This document shows positions 1 to 9,146 of a stretch of DNA of 64,000 bases, one piece after another; position 1 is the first letter of the stretch; each line of letters opens with the position of its first letter. Source of the stretch: Oscillospiraceae bacterium (GTDB taxonomy: Bacteria; Bacillota; Clostridia; Oscillospirales; Ruminococcaceae); contig JAJQGB010000004.1 in the NCBI GenBank assembly GCA_021200775.1, positions 186,001 to 250,000 of the forward strand, read 5' to 3'. Both the position numbers and the translations under genes were made by a program. The notes under the pieces were generated by a model, which did no database searches, was not told where the DNA came from, and worked only from the letters and a program-made list of their open reading frames with translations.

Positions 1-2
1 AA

Positions 3-1022
3 GGGACTACAGGAACTCTTCTCTATTCCGATAACGGCAATGCGAAGTTTCCTGCGTTCCATTCGGCAAAACTGATGACTCTTCTTTTGCTGATGGAGGC
101 AATAGGTGAGGGAAAACTCAGCTTCGACACAGTCGTGAAAGCTTCTGCCAACGCCAATGCCCAGCAGGGAACTCAAATCTGGCTCAACACAGGCGAAGAA
201 ATAACGATTGACGAGCTTGTCAAGGCAATTACCGTCGGCAACGCCAACGATGCCGCAGTGGCAATTGCCGAAGCTGTTTCGGGAAACACAGACGACTTCA
301 TTGTGCTTATGAATCAGAGAGCCGTAGAGCTCGGAATGTTATCGACAACATATGTCGACCCGACGGGGACGATTGACGGCAATATATCTACTGCTTGCGA
401 TATTGCTACGCTTGCTTCAGAGCTGTCCCACTATGATGAGCTTGTTCCGTACTTCACGACTTGGATGACTACAGTCCGTGACGGCAAAACCGAACTCGTC
501 TCGACGAACCGCATGATTCTCAGCTACAACGGCATAACCGGAATGAAAGCCTACTACAGCGAAGATTGCCTGAACTGCCTGATAGCAACCGCCGAGCGAA
601 ACGGACTCACAATGATTTGCGTAATCTTAGGTGAGCCGGACGAGTATGCACGCTTCACTACAGCACGTGAAAAGATGAATATCGGCTTCGCCGCCTATAC
701 TCTTTACACTCCAAGGAAAACTGATATCTATGTGGAGCCGGTTTCCGTGAGTGGCGGTGTCAGTTCTGAAGTGAACGCTGATATCGGAGAACTAGGAAGC
801 TTCGTCGTAAGAAACAGCGAGCTCGAATCGGTCGAAATGAAGATTGAATACTTCGATGATGTTATCGCACCGGTGAGTATCGGTGATAAAGTCGGCAGGG
901 TAGTGTATCTTGTAGATGATGAAGAAAGGTATGCAATTTCAATCGTTGCAACGGAAAATATCGATAGAATGAATATTTTGTCCGCAGTATTTAAGCTTTT
1001 GAGAAGTATGTTAGCAGGGTAG
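3..1022 (+). CDS. DacF/PBP5-like D-Ala-D-Ala carboxypeptidase homologue, 5'-truncated by window edge, probably inactive
   Basis: The reading frame is open from base 3, so the true start lies outside the window. The order of elements follows the low-molecular-weight penicillin-binding protein (S11 peptidase) family, which trims pentapeptide in cell-wall peptidoglycan, with a beta-strand C-terminal domain and a C-terminal amphipathic end. All three active-site motifs are altered. The SxxK position reads HSAK (in [11 protein letters not shown]), the SxN position reads NAN (in [11 protein letters not shown]), and the KTG position reads KAY (in GMKAYYSED). Flanking family residues are kept ([22 protein letters not shown]), and there is no frameshift. 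I infer a catalytically dead paralogue that may bind muropeptide or have a structural role. It precedes pgi, which has its own promoter. Confidence 0.85.
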   Translation, partial: GTTGTLLYSDNGNAKFPAFHSAKLMTLLLLMEAIGEGKLSFDTVVKASANANAQQGTQIWLNTGEEITIDELVKAITVGNANDAAVAIAEAVSGNTDDFIVLMNQRAVELGMLSTTYVDPTGTIDGNISTACDIATLASELSHYDELVPYFTTWMTTVRDGKTELVSTNRMILSYNGITGMKAYYSEDCLNCLIATAERNGLTMICVILGEPDEYARFTTAREKMNIGFAAYTLYTPRKTDIYVEPVSVSGGVSSEVNADIGELGSFVVRNSELESVEMKIEYFDDVIAPVSIGDKVGRVVYLVDDEERYAISIVATENIDRMNILSAVFKLLRSMLAG

Positions 1023-1067
1023 AGAAACATTTTGCCGAATTTGCACAATATTTTTCGCTGAAATTCC

Positions 1068-1096
1068 TTGCATTATTGACCGTTTCGTGTTAGAAT
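1068..1096 (+). promoter_or_regulatory. sigma-A-type promoter for pgi
   Basis: TTGCAT (1068-1073) and TAGAAT (1091-1096) are separated by 17 bp and lie 33 bp upstream of the pgi start. Confidence 0.55.
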
Positions 1097-1128
1097 ATAG
1101 ACAAAGACAAATGAGAGGGATGACAGCT

Positions 1129-2466
1129 ATGTCTATTAAATTAGTAACAAAGTACGCTGAAAAGTTTGTGAATCCTCACGAACTTGATGCAATTCGTCCT
1201 CAGATAACCGCCGCTTATAACACACTTGCAACACGCAGTGGCTTGGGCAACGACTTCCTCGGTTGGGTTGACCTTCCGGTTGACTACGACAAGGAAGAGT
1301 TTGCGAGAATCAAAGCCGCCGCGGCAAGAATCAAGGAAAAGGCAGACATCCTTATCGTAATCGGTATTGGCGGCTCCTACTTGGGTGCGAGAGCGGCTAT
1401 CGAACTTTTAACAAGCCCGTATTACAACAACCTCAAGAAAGACACGCCAGACATCTATTTTGTCGGCAACAACATCAGCTCTACTTATCTCAACGAGATT
1501 CTCTCCATCTGTGAGGGCAAGGATGTCTGCGTAAATGTAATCTCCAAGTCGGGAACAACTACCGAGCCTGCACTTGCTTTCAGAATCTTCAAGAAGCTTC
1601 TCGAAGACAAGTATGGCAAGGAAGAAGCAAAGACCAGAATCTTTGCGACCACTGACAAGGCTAGAGGAACTCTTAAAGAGCTTTCTGATTCCGAAGGATA
1701 TGAGACATTTGTAATCGCTGACGATGTCGGAGGCAGATATTCTGTACTTACTGCTGTAGGACTTCTTCCGATAGCTGTTGCAGGATGCGATATCGACAAG
1801 ATTATGGAAGGTGCCGCCGCCGCAAGAGAAGCATATCTTGAAGACAATATGAACGATTGCGAAAAGTATGCCGCACTGAGAAATATTCTCTACCGTAAGG
1901 GTAAGTCGGTCGAAATGCTCGTGTCTTATGAGCCCCGCTTCGCTATGATGAATGAGTGGTTCAAACAGCTCTTCGGCGAAAGCGAAGGCAAGGACAACAA
2001 GGGAATTTATCCTTCAAGCGCAATCTTTTCAACCGATCTCCACTCTATGGGACAGTTCGTTCAGGACGGTTCAAGAATAATGTTCGAGACTGTTGTCGAC
2101 GTAAAGAATCCGAAGAAGGATTTGTTCCTTGAAAACGACGCTGAAAATCTCGATGGTTTGAACTTCCTTACCAACCAGAATATGTCCGTCGTAAACCACA
2201 AGGCAATGGAAGGAACAGTTCTTGCTCACACTGAAGGCGGAGTTCCGAATCTCATAATTGAGGTAGATAAGCTCGACGAATATAACTTCGGCGAGATGGT
2301 TTACTTCTTCGAGAAGGCTTGCGCACTTTCCGGCTATATGCTCGGGGTAAATCCGTTCAATCAGCCCGGTGTTGAGAGCTACAAGAAGAACATGTTTGCA
2401 CTTTTAGGCAAGCCCGGTTATGAAGACCGCAAGTCAGAGCTTGAAGAAAAGCTCAAAGCTGAATAA
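1129..2466 (+). CDS. pgi: glucose-6-phosphate isomerase
   Basis: Interconverts glucose 6-phosphate and fructose 6-phosphate in cytosolic glycolysis and gluconeogenesis. The 445-residue protein has the usual length of the short bacterial PGI form. It carries the sugar-phosphate binding segment [11 protein letters not shown], the [10 protein letters not shown] phosphate loop, the [13 protein letters not shown] region with the catalytic glutamate, and the C-terminal NPFNQPGVE segment with a following catalytic lysine region. The ATG at 1129 is chosen because GAGAGGGA lies 8 nt upstream. An in-frame TTG at 1087 sits inside the promoter and is not used. It appears to be transcribed alone or with the next small gene. 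Confidence 0.97.
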   Translation: MSIKLVTKYAEKFVNPHELDAIRPQITAAYNTLATRSGLGNDFLGWVDLPVDYDKEEFARIKAAAARIKEKADILIVIGIGGSYLGARAAIELLTSPYYNNLKKDTPDIYFVGNNISSTYLNEILSICEGKDVCVNVISKSGTTTEPALAFRIFKKLLEDKYGKEEAKTRIFATTDKARGTLKELSDSEGYETFVIADDVGGRYSVLTAVGLLPIAVAGCDIDKIMEGAAAAREAYLEDNMNDCEKYAALRNILYRKGKSVEMLVSYEPRFAMMNEWFKQLFGESEGKDNKGIYPSSAIFSTDLHSMGQFVQDGSRIMFETVVDVKNPKKDLFLENDAENLDGLNFLTNQNMSVVNHKAMEGTVLAHTEGGVPNLIIEVDKLDEYNFGEMVYFFEKACALSGYMLGVNPFNQPGVESYKKNMFALLGKPGYEDRKSELEEKLKAE

Positions 2467-2542
2467 TTACAACCTGATTCAACCGACTTTGGTCGTTGGA
2501 TAAAGCAATAACAGCCCGAAAGGGCGGAAACGGAGTGTTACT

Positions 2543-2950
2543 ATGATTAAACTGATCACCGGCAAAAAGGGATCCGGCAAAACCAAGATACTGCTTGATC
2601 TTATCAAGGACGCAGTAGCTAACACAAAGGGAAATATCGTCTGCATCGAGAAGAGCATGCAGCTTACCTATGACATACCCTACAGTGTCAGACTCGTTGA
2701 TGTCGATGGCTACAAGATTGACAGTTACGACAAGTTCTACGGCTTCATCACTGGAACTATTGCCGCAAACTATGATATATCCGAGATTTTTGTTGACGGA
2801 ATTCTAAAGATTGGCGGAAGAAACTATGACGAGCTCGAACAGCTCTTCGAGAGAATAGAAGCTGTTGCTCCCGACATTCTAATCGTCTTCACTGTCTCCG
2901 AGGACAAGGAGAATCTTCCTGAGAGCATCCTGAAGCGTGTCGAGCACTAA
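2543..2950 (+). CDS. small P-loop NTP-binding protein of unknown function
   Basis: A 135-residue cytosolic protein with an N-terminal Walker A motif GKKGSGKT (about residues 7-14) and a hydrophobic Walker B-like strand ending in EIFVDG (about residues 81-86). It has no membrane segment and no obvious second domain. Similar small ATP-binding proteins are common beside housekeeping genes in Clostridia and are often annotated only as ATP-binding protein. The start ATG follows CGGAGTG. It lies 76 bp after pgi, with a GCCC-GAAA-GGGC mini-hairpin at 2514-2525 between them that has no T-run. The function is not known, and an adenylate- or thymidine-kinase-like role is only a possibility. Confidence 0.8.
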   Translation: MIKLITGKKGSGKTKILLDLIKDAVANTKGNIVCIEKSMQLTYDIPYSVRLVDVDGYKIDSYDKFYGFITGTIAANYDISEIFVDGILKIGGRNYDELEQLFERIEAVAPDILIVFTVSEDKENLPESILKRVEH

Positions 2951-2972
2951 AATTCTGTTGTAAGTATGCTTT

Positions 2973-3002
2973 TCCGCCGTAGACAAGAAATTTTACGGCG
3001 GA
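2973..3002 (+). terminator. stem-loop downstream of the P-loop gene
   Basis: Nine-base-pair stem TCCGCCGTA / TACGGCGGA around a 12-nt loop. No T-run follows directly, so it may be an RNA end or processing signal and not a canonical terminator. Confidence 0.4.
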
Positions 3003-3048
3003 GATGAAATCTGTTTTCGAGCGATGGAAGCAAAATTTTTCAAAAGTA

Positions 3049-3077
3049 TTGACATTCTCCGCTCGCTAAAGTATAAT
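3049..3077 (+). promoter_or_regulatory. consensus sigma-A promoter for yceD-rpmF
   Basis: Perfect TTGACA (3049-3054), 17 bp, perfect TATAAT (3072-3077). It lies downstream of an in-frame ATG at 3024, which rules that codon out as the start of yceD. Confidence 0.85.
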
Positions 3078-3101
3078 ATTTGTGATATTCTGAGGTGTAA
3101 T

Positions 3102-3572
3102 GTGCTGCTGAAGCTGAAGCCGCTTTTTGACGGGGAGGATGGCGAACATCCTGTCGAAGTCTATATCCCCGTGAGCGAAATGGACAAGTATAAAGGCGTG
3201 GGAGAGTTTATAACTCCCGTTTGCCTAAGAGGAAAGACTACAAGTCGTGCAAGTGTTGTGACGCTGAGTTATAACCTCGACTACACTGTTTCCCATATCT
3301 GCGACCGATGCTCGGCTGAATTCACCCGTCGGTATAATCAGGACTTTGCTCACATTCTCGTAAGAGGCGATGAAGATAACGAAGATCTGCCCGACGATGA
3401 AGAGTATGTCTATTGTTCCGGCGAAACTCTCGATTTAAACGAGTTAGCTATCTCAGATTTGCTGCTTTCAATGCCGACGAAGATTCTTTGCTATGAAGAT
3501 TGTAAGGGTATCTGCCCTGTTTGCGGCAAGAATCTTAACGACGGTGATTGCGGTTGTGATAGTGATGAATAA
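3102..3572 (+). CDS. yceD: YceD/DUF177 family protein
   Basis: Homologue of the DUF177 (YceD) family, which in bacteria is encoded next to rpmF and is linked to 23S rRNA accumulation. It has 156 residues from GTG 3102, where GAGGTG lies 4-5 nt upstream and the promoter -10 ends 24 bp before the start. Cysteine pairs are seen in the middle (CDRC) and at the C-terminus (CKGICPVCGKNLNDGDCGC), the metal-binding pattern of Gram-positive members. It is followed 57 bp later by rpmF in the conserved arrangement, so the two probably share a transcript. The alternative ATG at 3024 lies upstream of the promoter and is unlikely. Confidence 0.92.
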   Translation: MLLKLKPLFDGEDGEHPVEVYIPVSEMDKYKGVGEFITPVCLRGKTTSRASVVTLSYNLDYTVSHICDRCSAEFTRRYNQDFAHILVRGDEDNEDLPDDEEYVYCSGETLDLNELAISDLLLSMPTKILCYEDCKGICPVCGKNLNDGDCGCDSDE

Positions 3573-3629
3573 TCACTATTTTGTCGCAAAGTAGCTATGT
3601 CATAATTTGTCAAGGAGGAGGTGCTGAAA

Positions 3630-3812
3630 ATGGCAGTACCGAAGAGAAAAGTCTCCAAAGCAAGAAGAGACAAAAGACGTTCAAGCGTATGGAAGCTTGA
3701 CGCTCCCGCACTTTCAAGGTGTTCCAATTGCGGTGCTTTAACCTCACCGCATAAGGTTTGCAGTAACTGCGGCTACTATAAGGGTACCATGGTTATCGAG
3801 AAGGAAGCATAG
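3630..3812 (+). CDS. rpmF: 50S ribosomal protein L32
   Basis: A 60-residue large-subunit protein. It begins MAVPKRKVSKARRDKRRS, the hallmark N-terminus of L32, and carries two CxxC pairs (CSNC and CSNC) that form the zinc-binding ribbon. This is the zinc-containing (C+) paralogue. The ATG at 3630 has a strong AGGAGGAGGTG site 6 nt upstream. A clear intrinsic terminator follows. It sits in the standard yceD-rpmF pair. Confidence 0.97.
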   Translation: MAVPKRKVSKARRDKRRSSVWKLDAPALSRCSNCGALTSPHKVCSNCGYYKGTMVIEKEA

Positions 3813-3840
3813 TCTTTAAACGAAGCTTTGTCTTCTTCAA

Positions 3841-3875
3841 AATCAGAGAAGGAGCATTTCCTTCTCTGATTTTTT
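3841..3875 (+). terminator. intrinsic terminator after rpmF
   Basis: Thirteen-base-pair perfect stem (3841-3853 with 3859-3871), loop GCATT, then a T6 run. Confidence 0.9.
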
Positions 3876-3914
3876 AATACCATCACCATTATTCTGAATT
3901 TAAGGAGGCGGAGC

Positions 3915-5246
3915 ATGGCTTTGCCGATTGTCGCCGTTGTGGGGCGACCCAATGTAGGAAAATCCACACTTTTCAATAAACTCATAGGCAAGAGACTTTC
4001 GATAGTTGACGACACCCCGGGCGTCACAAGAGACAGAATTTACTCCAAATGTGAATGGCGTGCACGGGAATTTATGCTGGTAGACACCGGAGGAATCGAG
4101 CCTAAAACCAATGATACTATTCTCGTCCAGATGAGACGTCAGGCTCAGATTGCTATTGATAAAGCTTCTGTAATCATTTTGGTAACCGATATTCGTTCCG
4201 GGGTAACGGCAAACGACTATGAAGTTGCTTCGATGCTCCAGAAGTCCGGAAAACCGATTGTTCTCTGTGTCAATAAATGCGATAGATTGGGACCACCTGA
4301 ACCGGAATTCTATGAATTCTATAATCTCGGACTCGGAGACCCAGTGGAGGTTTCCTCCGTTCATGGCTATGGCACCGGCGATTTATTAGACCGGGTTTTG
4401 GAGAATCTCCCTGAAAGTGAAGGAAACGAGGACAAGGACAGTATTCGTGTTGCCGTAATCGGCAAACCGAATGTCGGCAAGTCTTCTATCATAAATCGTA
4501 TAGTTGGAGAAGAGAGAACCATCGTCTCCAACATTGCCGGAACCACCAGAGACGCAACTGATGCCGAAGTTGAAAACGAATGGGGAAAATACACCTTCGT
4601 CGATACTGCCGGAATCCGGAAGAAATCAAAAGTCTACGAAAATATCGAGCACTACAGTGTTCTCAGAGCTTATATGGCAGTTGATGAAGCTGACGTCGCA
4701 GTTATAGTCATTGACGCATCAGTGGGCTTCACCGAGCAGGATTCCAAAGTTGCCGGCTATGCACACGAGCAGGGAAAAGCCTGTATAGTTGCCGTCAACA
4801 AGTGGGACGTAATCGATAAAGACACAAACACCATGAAGGAATTTTCGGACAATCTCCGGGAAAAGCTCAGCTTCATGGACTATGTTCCGTTCGTCTTCAT
4901 CTCTGCAAAAACCGGACAGCGTGTTGAAAAGCTCTTCGAGCTTATTAACCGTGTCTACGCAAACAATTCAATGAGAATATCCACAGGCAAGCTCAACGAC
5001 ATTCTGGCTTATTCCGTCAACAGAGTTCAGCCACCGTCCGATAAGGGCAAGCGCCTGAAAATATACTATATGACTCAGCCTTCGACCAATCCTCCGACTT
5101 TTGTAATGTTTGTAAACTCGGCAGAGCTGTTCCACTTCTCGTATCGAAGATACTTGGAGAATCAGATAAGGGACACCTTCGGAGGACTTGAAGGAACACC
5201 AATCCGCATCATTGTCCGTGAAAGAGATAATCAGGACACAAAATAA
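3915..5246 (+). CDS. der: ribosome-assembly GTPase Der (EngA)
   Basis: Essential 50S-assembly GTPase with two tandem G domains and a KH-like C-terminus, 443 residues. The first G domain shows GRPNVGKST (10-18), DTGG (57-60) and NKCD (120-123). The second shows GKPNVGKSS (183-191), DTAG (230-233) and NKWD (295-298). The C-terminal domain begins near residue 350. The start ATG follows AAGGAGGCGGAGC. It heads a der-plsY-gpsA cluster, the order common in Firmicutes, with a 14-bp gap to plsY. Confidence 0.98.
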   Translation: MALPIVAVVGRPNVGKSTLFNKLIGKRLSIVDDTPGVTRDRIYSKCEWRAREFMLVDTGGIEPKTNDTILVQMRRQAQIAIDKASVIILVTDIRSGVTANDYEVASMLQKSGKPIVLCVNKCDRLGPPEPEFYEFYNLGLGDPVEVSSVHGYGTGDLLDRVLENLPESEGNEDKDSIRVAVIGKPNVGKSSIINRIVGEERTIVSNIAGTTRDATDAEVENEWGKYTFVDTAGIRKKSKVYENIEHYSVLRAYMAVDEADVAVIVIDASVGFTEQDSKVAGYAHEQGKACIVAVNKWDVIDKDTNTMKEFSDNLREKLSFMDYVPFVFISAKTGQRVEKLFELINRVYANNSMRISTGKLNDILAYSVNRVQPPSDKGKRLKIYYMTQPSTNPPTFVMFVNSAELFHFSYRRYLENQIRDTFGGLEGTPIRIIVRERDNQDTK

Positions 5247-5260
5247 CAGGAGCTGACAAA

Positions 5261-5935
5261 TTGTACTATCTAGCTTTACTTGTAGTTGCGGTTGCTTCTT
5301 ACCTGATAGGTAGCCTCAATTCTGCAATTATTTCCGTCCGCCTTATCAAAAGGCAGGACATAAGGGATTTTGGAAGCCATAACGCAGGACTTACAAATGT
5401 ATACCGTACATTCGGAGGAACTTGTGCAGCTCTGACACTGATTATAGATCTTCTCAAAGGTATAGTTGTCGTTTTCGGAACAAGGGCTGTGCTATTCTCA
5501 TCCGGATTATTCTCGACAGATGACTACAATGCCGTAACTGCCTGTATGGTAGCTTCGATGTTCGCTGTAATGGGACACTGTTTTCCGATTTTCTACGGCT
5601 TCAAAGGCGGAAAGGGAATACTGATTGCGGCTGTTTGTACTGTATGCATAAATCCATTGGCATTTCTTCTGGCACTGATAGCATTTGTTGTAGTATTTAT
5701 AGCAACAAGATATGTATCTTTAAGTTCAATCACATGCTGTGTTGTTTACCCGATATGCTATGTTCTGGCTGACCTTATAATGTTTGGCGAGGTGAATCTT
5801 TACACTCTGGCTCACTTCTTTATTGCGCTTGCAATGGGAGTATTCTGCTTCGTAAGACATATGCCGAATATTCAGCGGCTCAGAACCCACACAGAATCAA
5901 AATTCACATTCAGAAAGCGAGGAGATAGCAAGTGA
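5261..5935 (+). CDS. plsY: acyl-phosphate:glycerol-3-phosphate acyltransferase PlsY
   Basis: Membrane enzyme that transfers an acyl group from acyl-phosphate to glycerol 3-phosphate, the first step of phospholipid synthesis. It has 224 residues with about five hydrophobic helices. The three family motifs are visible: GSLNSA (17-22), the GSHNAGLTNVYR segment (about 38-49) and GHCFPIFYGFKGGKG (from about residue 107). The start is TTG 5261, with AGGAG 8 nt upstream. Its stop codon overlaps the GTG of gpsA (GTGA), so the two are translationally coupled. GpsA makes the glycerol 3-phosphate that PlsY uses. Confidence 0.95.
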   Translation: MYYLALLVVAVASYLIGSLNSAIISVRLIKRQDIRDFGSHNAGLTNVYRTFGGTCAALTLIIDLLKGIVVVFGTRAVLFSSGLFSTDDYNAVTACMVASMFAVMGHCFPIFYGFKGGKGILIAAVCTVCINPLAFLLALIAFVVVFIATRYVSLSSITCCVVYPICYVLADLIMFGEVNLYTLAHFFIALAMGVFCFVRHMPNIQRLRTHTESKFTFRKRGDSK

Positions 5936-6915
5936 CTAGTATCACAATCTTAGGTTCAGGCGGATGGGGGCTTGCGCTTGCTTGCACTTCCTCACGTCTC
6001 GGTCACGATGTAACCGTCTGGAGTGCATTCAAAGATGAGCTCGATACAATCAGAAGAACCGGTGAGCTTCGTGCAAAGCTTCCGGGCGTTCAGATTCCGA
6101 AGTCTGTGAGTCTCTGTGAAGATATTTCCTGCGCAACTGGCAGAGATATTGTTGTAGTCGGAATCCCGTCGAAATTTGTCCGTTCCGTCTGTGAACAGGC
6201 GAAGCCCTATGTTGATAAGGACGCAATAATTGTCAGCAGTGCAAAAGGTCTTGAAGACGGCTCTTTAAAGCGAATGAGCGAAGTCATAAGAGAAGTCTTC
6301 CCGGATAACAAGATTGCTGTCCTGTCAGGACCATCTCATGCAGAAGAACTCGGCAGAGGAATGCCCACAGCTGTAGCAGTTGCTTCTGAGGATGAAGAAG
6401 CCGCACGTCTTATTCAGTCAAGCTTCTCTGACGATGTTCTGAGACTCTATGTCAATTCTGATGTAATCGGATGTGAAATCGGTGGAGCCGTAAAAAATGT
6501 AATTGCACTCTGTTCGGGAGTCATTGGTGGACTTGGTTACGGAGACAACACAAAAGCCGCACTTATGACAAGAGGTCTGAGTGAGATTACACGTCTGGGA
6601 GTCGCAATGGGTGCCAGGCAGGACACCTTCAGCGGTCTTGCCGGACTTGGCGACCTGGTTGTAACCTGCACAAGTATGCATTCCCGCAACTATCGTGCCG
6701 GACTTTTGATTGGTCAGGGAGTAGAGCCCGAGGAAGCCGTCCGAAGAATAGGAACTGTTGAGGGCTATGCCTGCGCCAAAGCTACTTTGGAGCTTGCGAA
6801 GAAATACGGCGTTGATATGCCGATAACCACCGAAGTAAACAGAGTGCTGTTCGAGGGCAAGTCTCCTAGAGTTGCAATCAATGAGCTTATGCTGAGACCG
6901 GTTAGAACCGAATAA
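5932..6915 (+). CDS. gpsA: NAD(P)H-dependent glycerol-3-phosphate dehydrogenase
   Basis: Reduces dihydroxyacetone phosphate to sn-glycerol 3-phosphate for phospholipid synthesis in the cytosol. It has 327 residues. The N-terminal nucleotide motif is ILGSGGWGLALA (6-17), followed by GPSHAEE and the catalytic-lysine helix EIGGAVKNVIALCSG, then the TRGLSEITRLG and GLAGLGDL C-terminal signatures. The start is GTG 5932, overlapping the plsY stop with the SD GGAGATAG inside plsY. It completes the der-plsY-gpsA unit. Confidence 0.97.
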   Translation: MTSITILGSGGWGLALACTSSRLGHDVTVWSAFKDELDTIRRTGELRAKLPGVQIPKSVSLCEDISCATGRDIVVVGIPSKFVRSVCEQAKPYVDKDAIIVSSAKGLEDGSLKRMSEVIREVFPDNKIAVLSGPSHAEELGRGMPTAVAVASEDEEAARLIQSSFSDDVLRLYVNSDVIGCEIGGAVKNVIALCSGVIGGLGYGDNTKAALMTRGLSEITRLGVAMGARQDTFSGLAGLGDLVVTCTSMHSRNYRAGLLIGQGVEPEEAVRRIGTVEGYACAKATLELAKKYGVDMPITTEVNRVLFEGKSPRVAINELMLRPVRTE

Positions 6916-6945
6916 AATTTATTCATGAGATTTGTGTGAAAGCTA

Positions 6946-6974
6946 TTTACTTTGGAGCGATTTTAGGGTAAAAT
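6946..6974 (+). promoter_or_regulatory. promoter for the pyrH-polC cluster
   Basis: TTTACT (6946-6951), 17 bp, TAAAAT (6969-6974), about 69 bp before the pyrH start. Confidence 0.55.
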
Positions 6975-7042
6975 TAGATAAAGGCAAAGCAGTAGTGCTT
7001 TGTTGAAGGAAAATCAAATATTAGTAATGGAGAGTGCTGTTT

Positions 7043-7747
7043 ATGGAGCCGAAGTACAAACGAGTTCTTTTGAAGCTGAGCGGAGAAGCTCTTGCAGGCG
7101 ATAAAAAGACCGGACTTGATTTTGACACTATCGGGAACATTTGCCGTAGTGTTAAGAGGTGCTATGATGCCGGAGTTCAGATTGGAATAGTCGTCGGAGG
7201 CGGCAATTTCTGGCGTGGACGTTCAAGCGGCGCAATGGACAGAACAAGAGCCGACCATATCGGAATGTTAGCCACAGCAATGAATGCTTTGGCAGTCGCC
7301 GACAGTCTCGAAGCTTTGGGCGCAGAGGTAAGAGTTCAGACAGCTATCGAAATGCGTCAGATTGCAGAGCCCTATATAAGAAACAAGGCGGTAAGACATC
7401 TCGAAAAAGGAAGAATTGTCATCTTCGGTTGCGGAACAGGAAGTCCGTTCTTCTCAACCGACACCGCATCATCACTTCGTGCGGCTGAAATCGAAGCAGA
7501 CGTCATGCTTAAAGCCACTATGGTTGACGGCGTATACGACAAAGACCCGCACAAATATCCCGATGCTGTCAAATATGACACTTTAGACCTTGACGATGTT
7601 ATTTCAAAACACTTGGGAGTGATGGACGCAACAGCCGCCGCAATGTGCAAGGAAAACGATATCCCTGTAATTGTATTTAATCTTGAAAATCCCGACAATA
7701 TTTTTGATGCCGTTATGGGCGAAAATATTGGAACTATACTACACTGA
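7043..7747 (+). CDS. pyrH: UMP kinase
   Basis: Phosphorylates UMP to UDP in pyrimidine nucleotide synthesis. It is an amino-acid-kinase-fold protein of 234 residues that begins [17 protein letters not shown]. Family signatures include [13 protein letters not shown], the [14 protein letters not shown] helix and [16 protein letters not shown]. The ATG at 7043 is preferred over GTG 7034 because TGGAGAG at 7028-7034 is then about 8 nt upstream. It heads a cluster with frr 21 bp downstream. The rpsB-tsf genes that often precede pyrH are absent here. Confidence 0.97.
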   Translation: MEPKYKRVLLKLSGEALAGDKKTGLDFDTIGNICRSVKRCYDAGVQIGIVVGGGNFWRGRSSGAMDRTRADHIGMLATAMNALAVADSLEALGAEVRVQTAIEMRQIAEPYIRNKAVRHLEKGRIVIFGCGTGSPFFSTDTASSLRAAEIEADVMLKATMVDGVYDKDPHKYPDAVKYDTLDLDDVISKHLGVMDATAAAMCKENDIPVIVFNLENPDNIFDAVMGENIGTILH

Positions 7748-7768
7748 CACCGAAAGGAAGGAATCACA

Positions 7769-8323
7769 ATGAAAGATACTTTGAACAACGCTAAGGACAA
7801 AATGGAGAAAACCCTGAAGGTTTTGGCTTCCGATTTTGCGGCAATCAGAGCCGGCAGAGCTAATCCTGCGGTTCTCGACAGAATAACCGTCGACTACTAC
7901 GGCACCCAGACTCCCATCAATCAGATGGCTGCTATCTCTGTTCAGGACGCAAGAGTCCTGGTCATCCAGCCGTGGGACAAGTCTTCTCTCAAAGCCATTG
8001 AAAAAGCCATCCAGGCAAGCGATTTGGGAATCAATCCTCAGAACGATGGTGCTGTTATCCGCCTTACATTCCCACAGTTGAGCGAAGAGCGCCGTAAAGA
8101 CCTTTCAAAGGACATAAGAAAGCTCGGCGAGGATTCAAAGGTTGCTGTCCGTTCGATAAGACGCGACGCCAACGAGAAAATCAAAACCATGAAGAAGAAC
8201 GGCGATATCACCGAGGATGATGTTAAGCTGTTCGACAAGGATATCCAGAAGCTAACCGACAAGTACATCGCTCTTGTCGACGAGCAGGTTGCAGTCAAAG
8301 AGAAAGAGATTCTTTCCGTTTGA
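7769..8323 (+). CDS. frr: ribosome recycling factor
   Basis: Splits post-termination ribosomes together with EF-G. It has 184 residues, the normal length. Landmarks are the RAGRANPAVLDRITVDYYG segment, the VQPW-like VIQPWDKS, and the C-terminal long helix with RRDANEKIKTMKK. The start follows AAGGAAGG. It lies between pyrH and uppS in the conserved order, with a stable hairpin (8343-8370) in the 84-bp gap after it that could lower downstream transcription. Confidence 0.97.
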   Translation: MKDTLNNAKDKMEKTLKVLASDFAAIRAGRANPAVLDRITVDYYGTQTPINQMAAISVQDARVLVIQPWDKSSLKAIEKAIQASDLGINPQNDGAVIRLTFPQLSEERRKDLSKDIRKLGEDSKVAVRSIRRDANEKIKTMKKNGDITEDDVKLFDKDIQKLTDKYIALVDEQVAVKEKEILSV

Positions 8324-8342
8324 TTTAACGATGATATTTCAG

Positions 8343-8370
8343 ACAGTTTCACCCTTCGGGGTGAGACTGT
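8343..8370 (+). terminator. UUCG-loop hairpin between frr and uppS
   Basis: Twelve-base-pair stem with one G-T pair (8343-8354 with 8359-8370) closed by a TTCG tetraloop. Only a weak T-rich tail follows, so it may be a partial terminator or an RNA-processing and stability element inside the cluster. Confidence 0.55.
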
Positions 8371-8407
8371 TTGCTTGAAAGAAAGATAAAATCTGGGTGG
8401 GATAAAC

Positions 8408-9130
8408 TTGGCAAACGAGAATACTAATCTTAAAATTCCGACGCATGTTGCTTTCATAATGGACGGTAACGGCAGATGGGCAAAAAAGCGTCTCATGCCC
8501 AGAAATTACGGTCACCGTGAGGGCGCAAAGGCTCTCAAAACCATTATAAGAGCCTGCAAGGATCTTGGAATCAGATATGCCACTTTCTATGCCTTCTCCA
8601 CCGAAAACTGGAGCCGTCCAGACGACGAAGTAAAAGGTCTTATGGACTTGTTCGACGAACAGCTCGACACCCTGAAACAGTATACAGATGAAAATGCTCG
8701 GCTTATTTTTATCGGCGACAGAACAAAACTGAGCGAGAGCCTTCAAAAGAAGATGGCTGAGAATGAAGAGGGCTCCAAAGATAACACCGGTTTGACGGTT
8801 CTTATCGCCGTCAACTATGGCAGTCATGATGAGATTACACGAGCAGTAAAGAAGATTTCAGCCCTAACAAAAGAAGGAGATATTTCAGAAGACCAGATTA
8901 CTCCCGAGCTTGTAAACTCATTTTTGGATACAGGTAATATTCCTCCGGTTGACCTGCTTATAAGGACCGGTGGGGAAGAGAGAATTTCAAACTTTTTGTT
9001 ATGGCAGTGCGCTTATGCAGAATTCTATTTTTGCGACACATTGTGGCCCGACTTCGGAAAAAACGAGCTTATTGAAGCTCTTAAAAATTATACATCCAGA
9101 GACAGACGCTTCGGCGGAGTTATGAACTAA
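8408..9130 (+). CDS. uppS: undecaprenyl (isoprenyl) diphosphate synthase
   Basis: Cis-prenyltransferase that elongates farnesyl-PP with isopentenyl-PP to the lipid carrier for cell-wall synthesis. It has 240 residues. It carries the N-terminal HVAFIMDGNGRWAKKR with the catalytic Asp19, YATFYAFSTENWSRP, and the C-terminal RTGGEERISNFLLWQ with the conserved arginines. The start is TTG 8408, with GGGTGGG 7 nt upstream. Its product and those of dxr and ispG in the same cluster belong to one isoprenoid route. Confidence 0.96.
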   Translation: MANENTNLKIPTHVAFIMDGNGRWAKKRLMPRNYGHREGAKALKTIIRACKDLGIRYATFYAFSTENWSRPDDEVKGLMDLFDEQLDTLKQYTDENARLIFIGDRTKLSESLQKKMAENEEGSKDNTGLTVLIAVNYGSHDEITRAVKKISALTKEGDISEDQITPELVNSFLDTGNIPPVDLLIRTGGEERISNFLLWQCAYAEFYFCDTLWPDFGKNELIEALKNYTSRDRRFGGVMN

Positions 9131-9146
9131 AAATGGGGGACTATAA

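Noticed and set aside
728-1048. Minus-strand open frames opposite pgi, polC, cysK and other genes
   Set aside because: They are antisense shadows of well-supported genes with no ribosome sites and no recognisable protein features.
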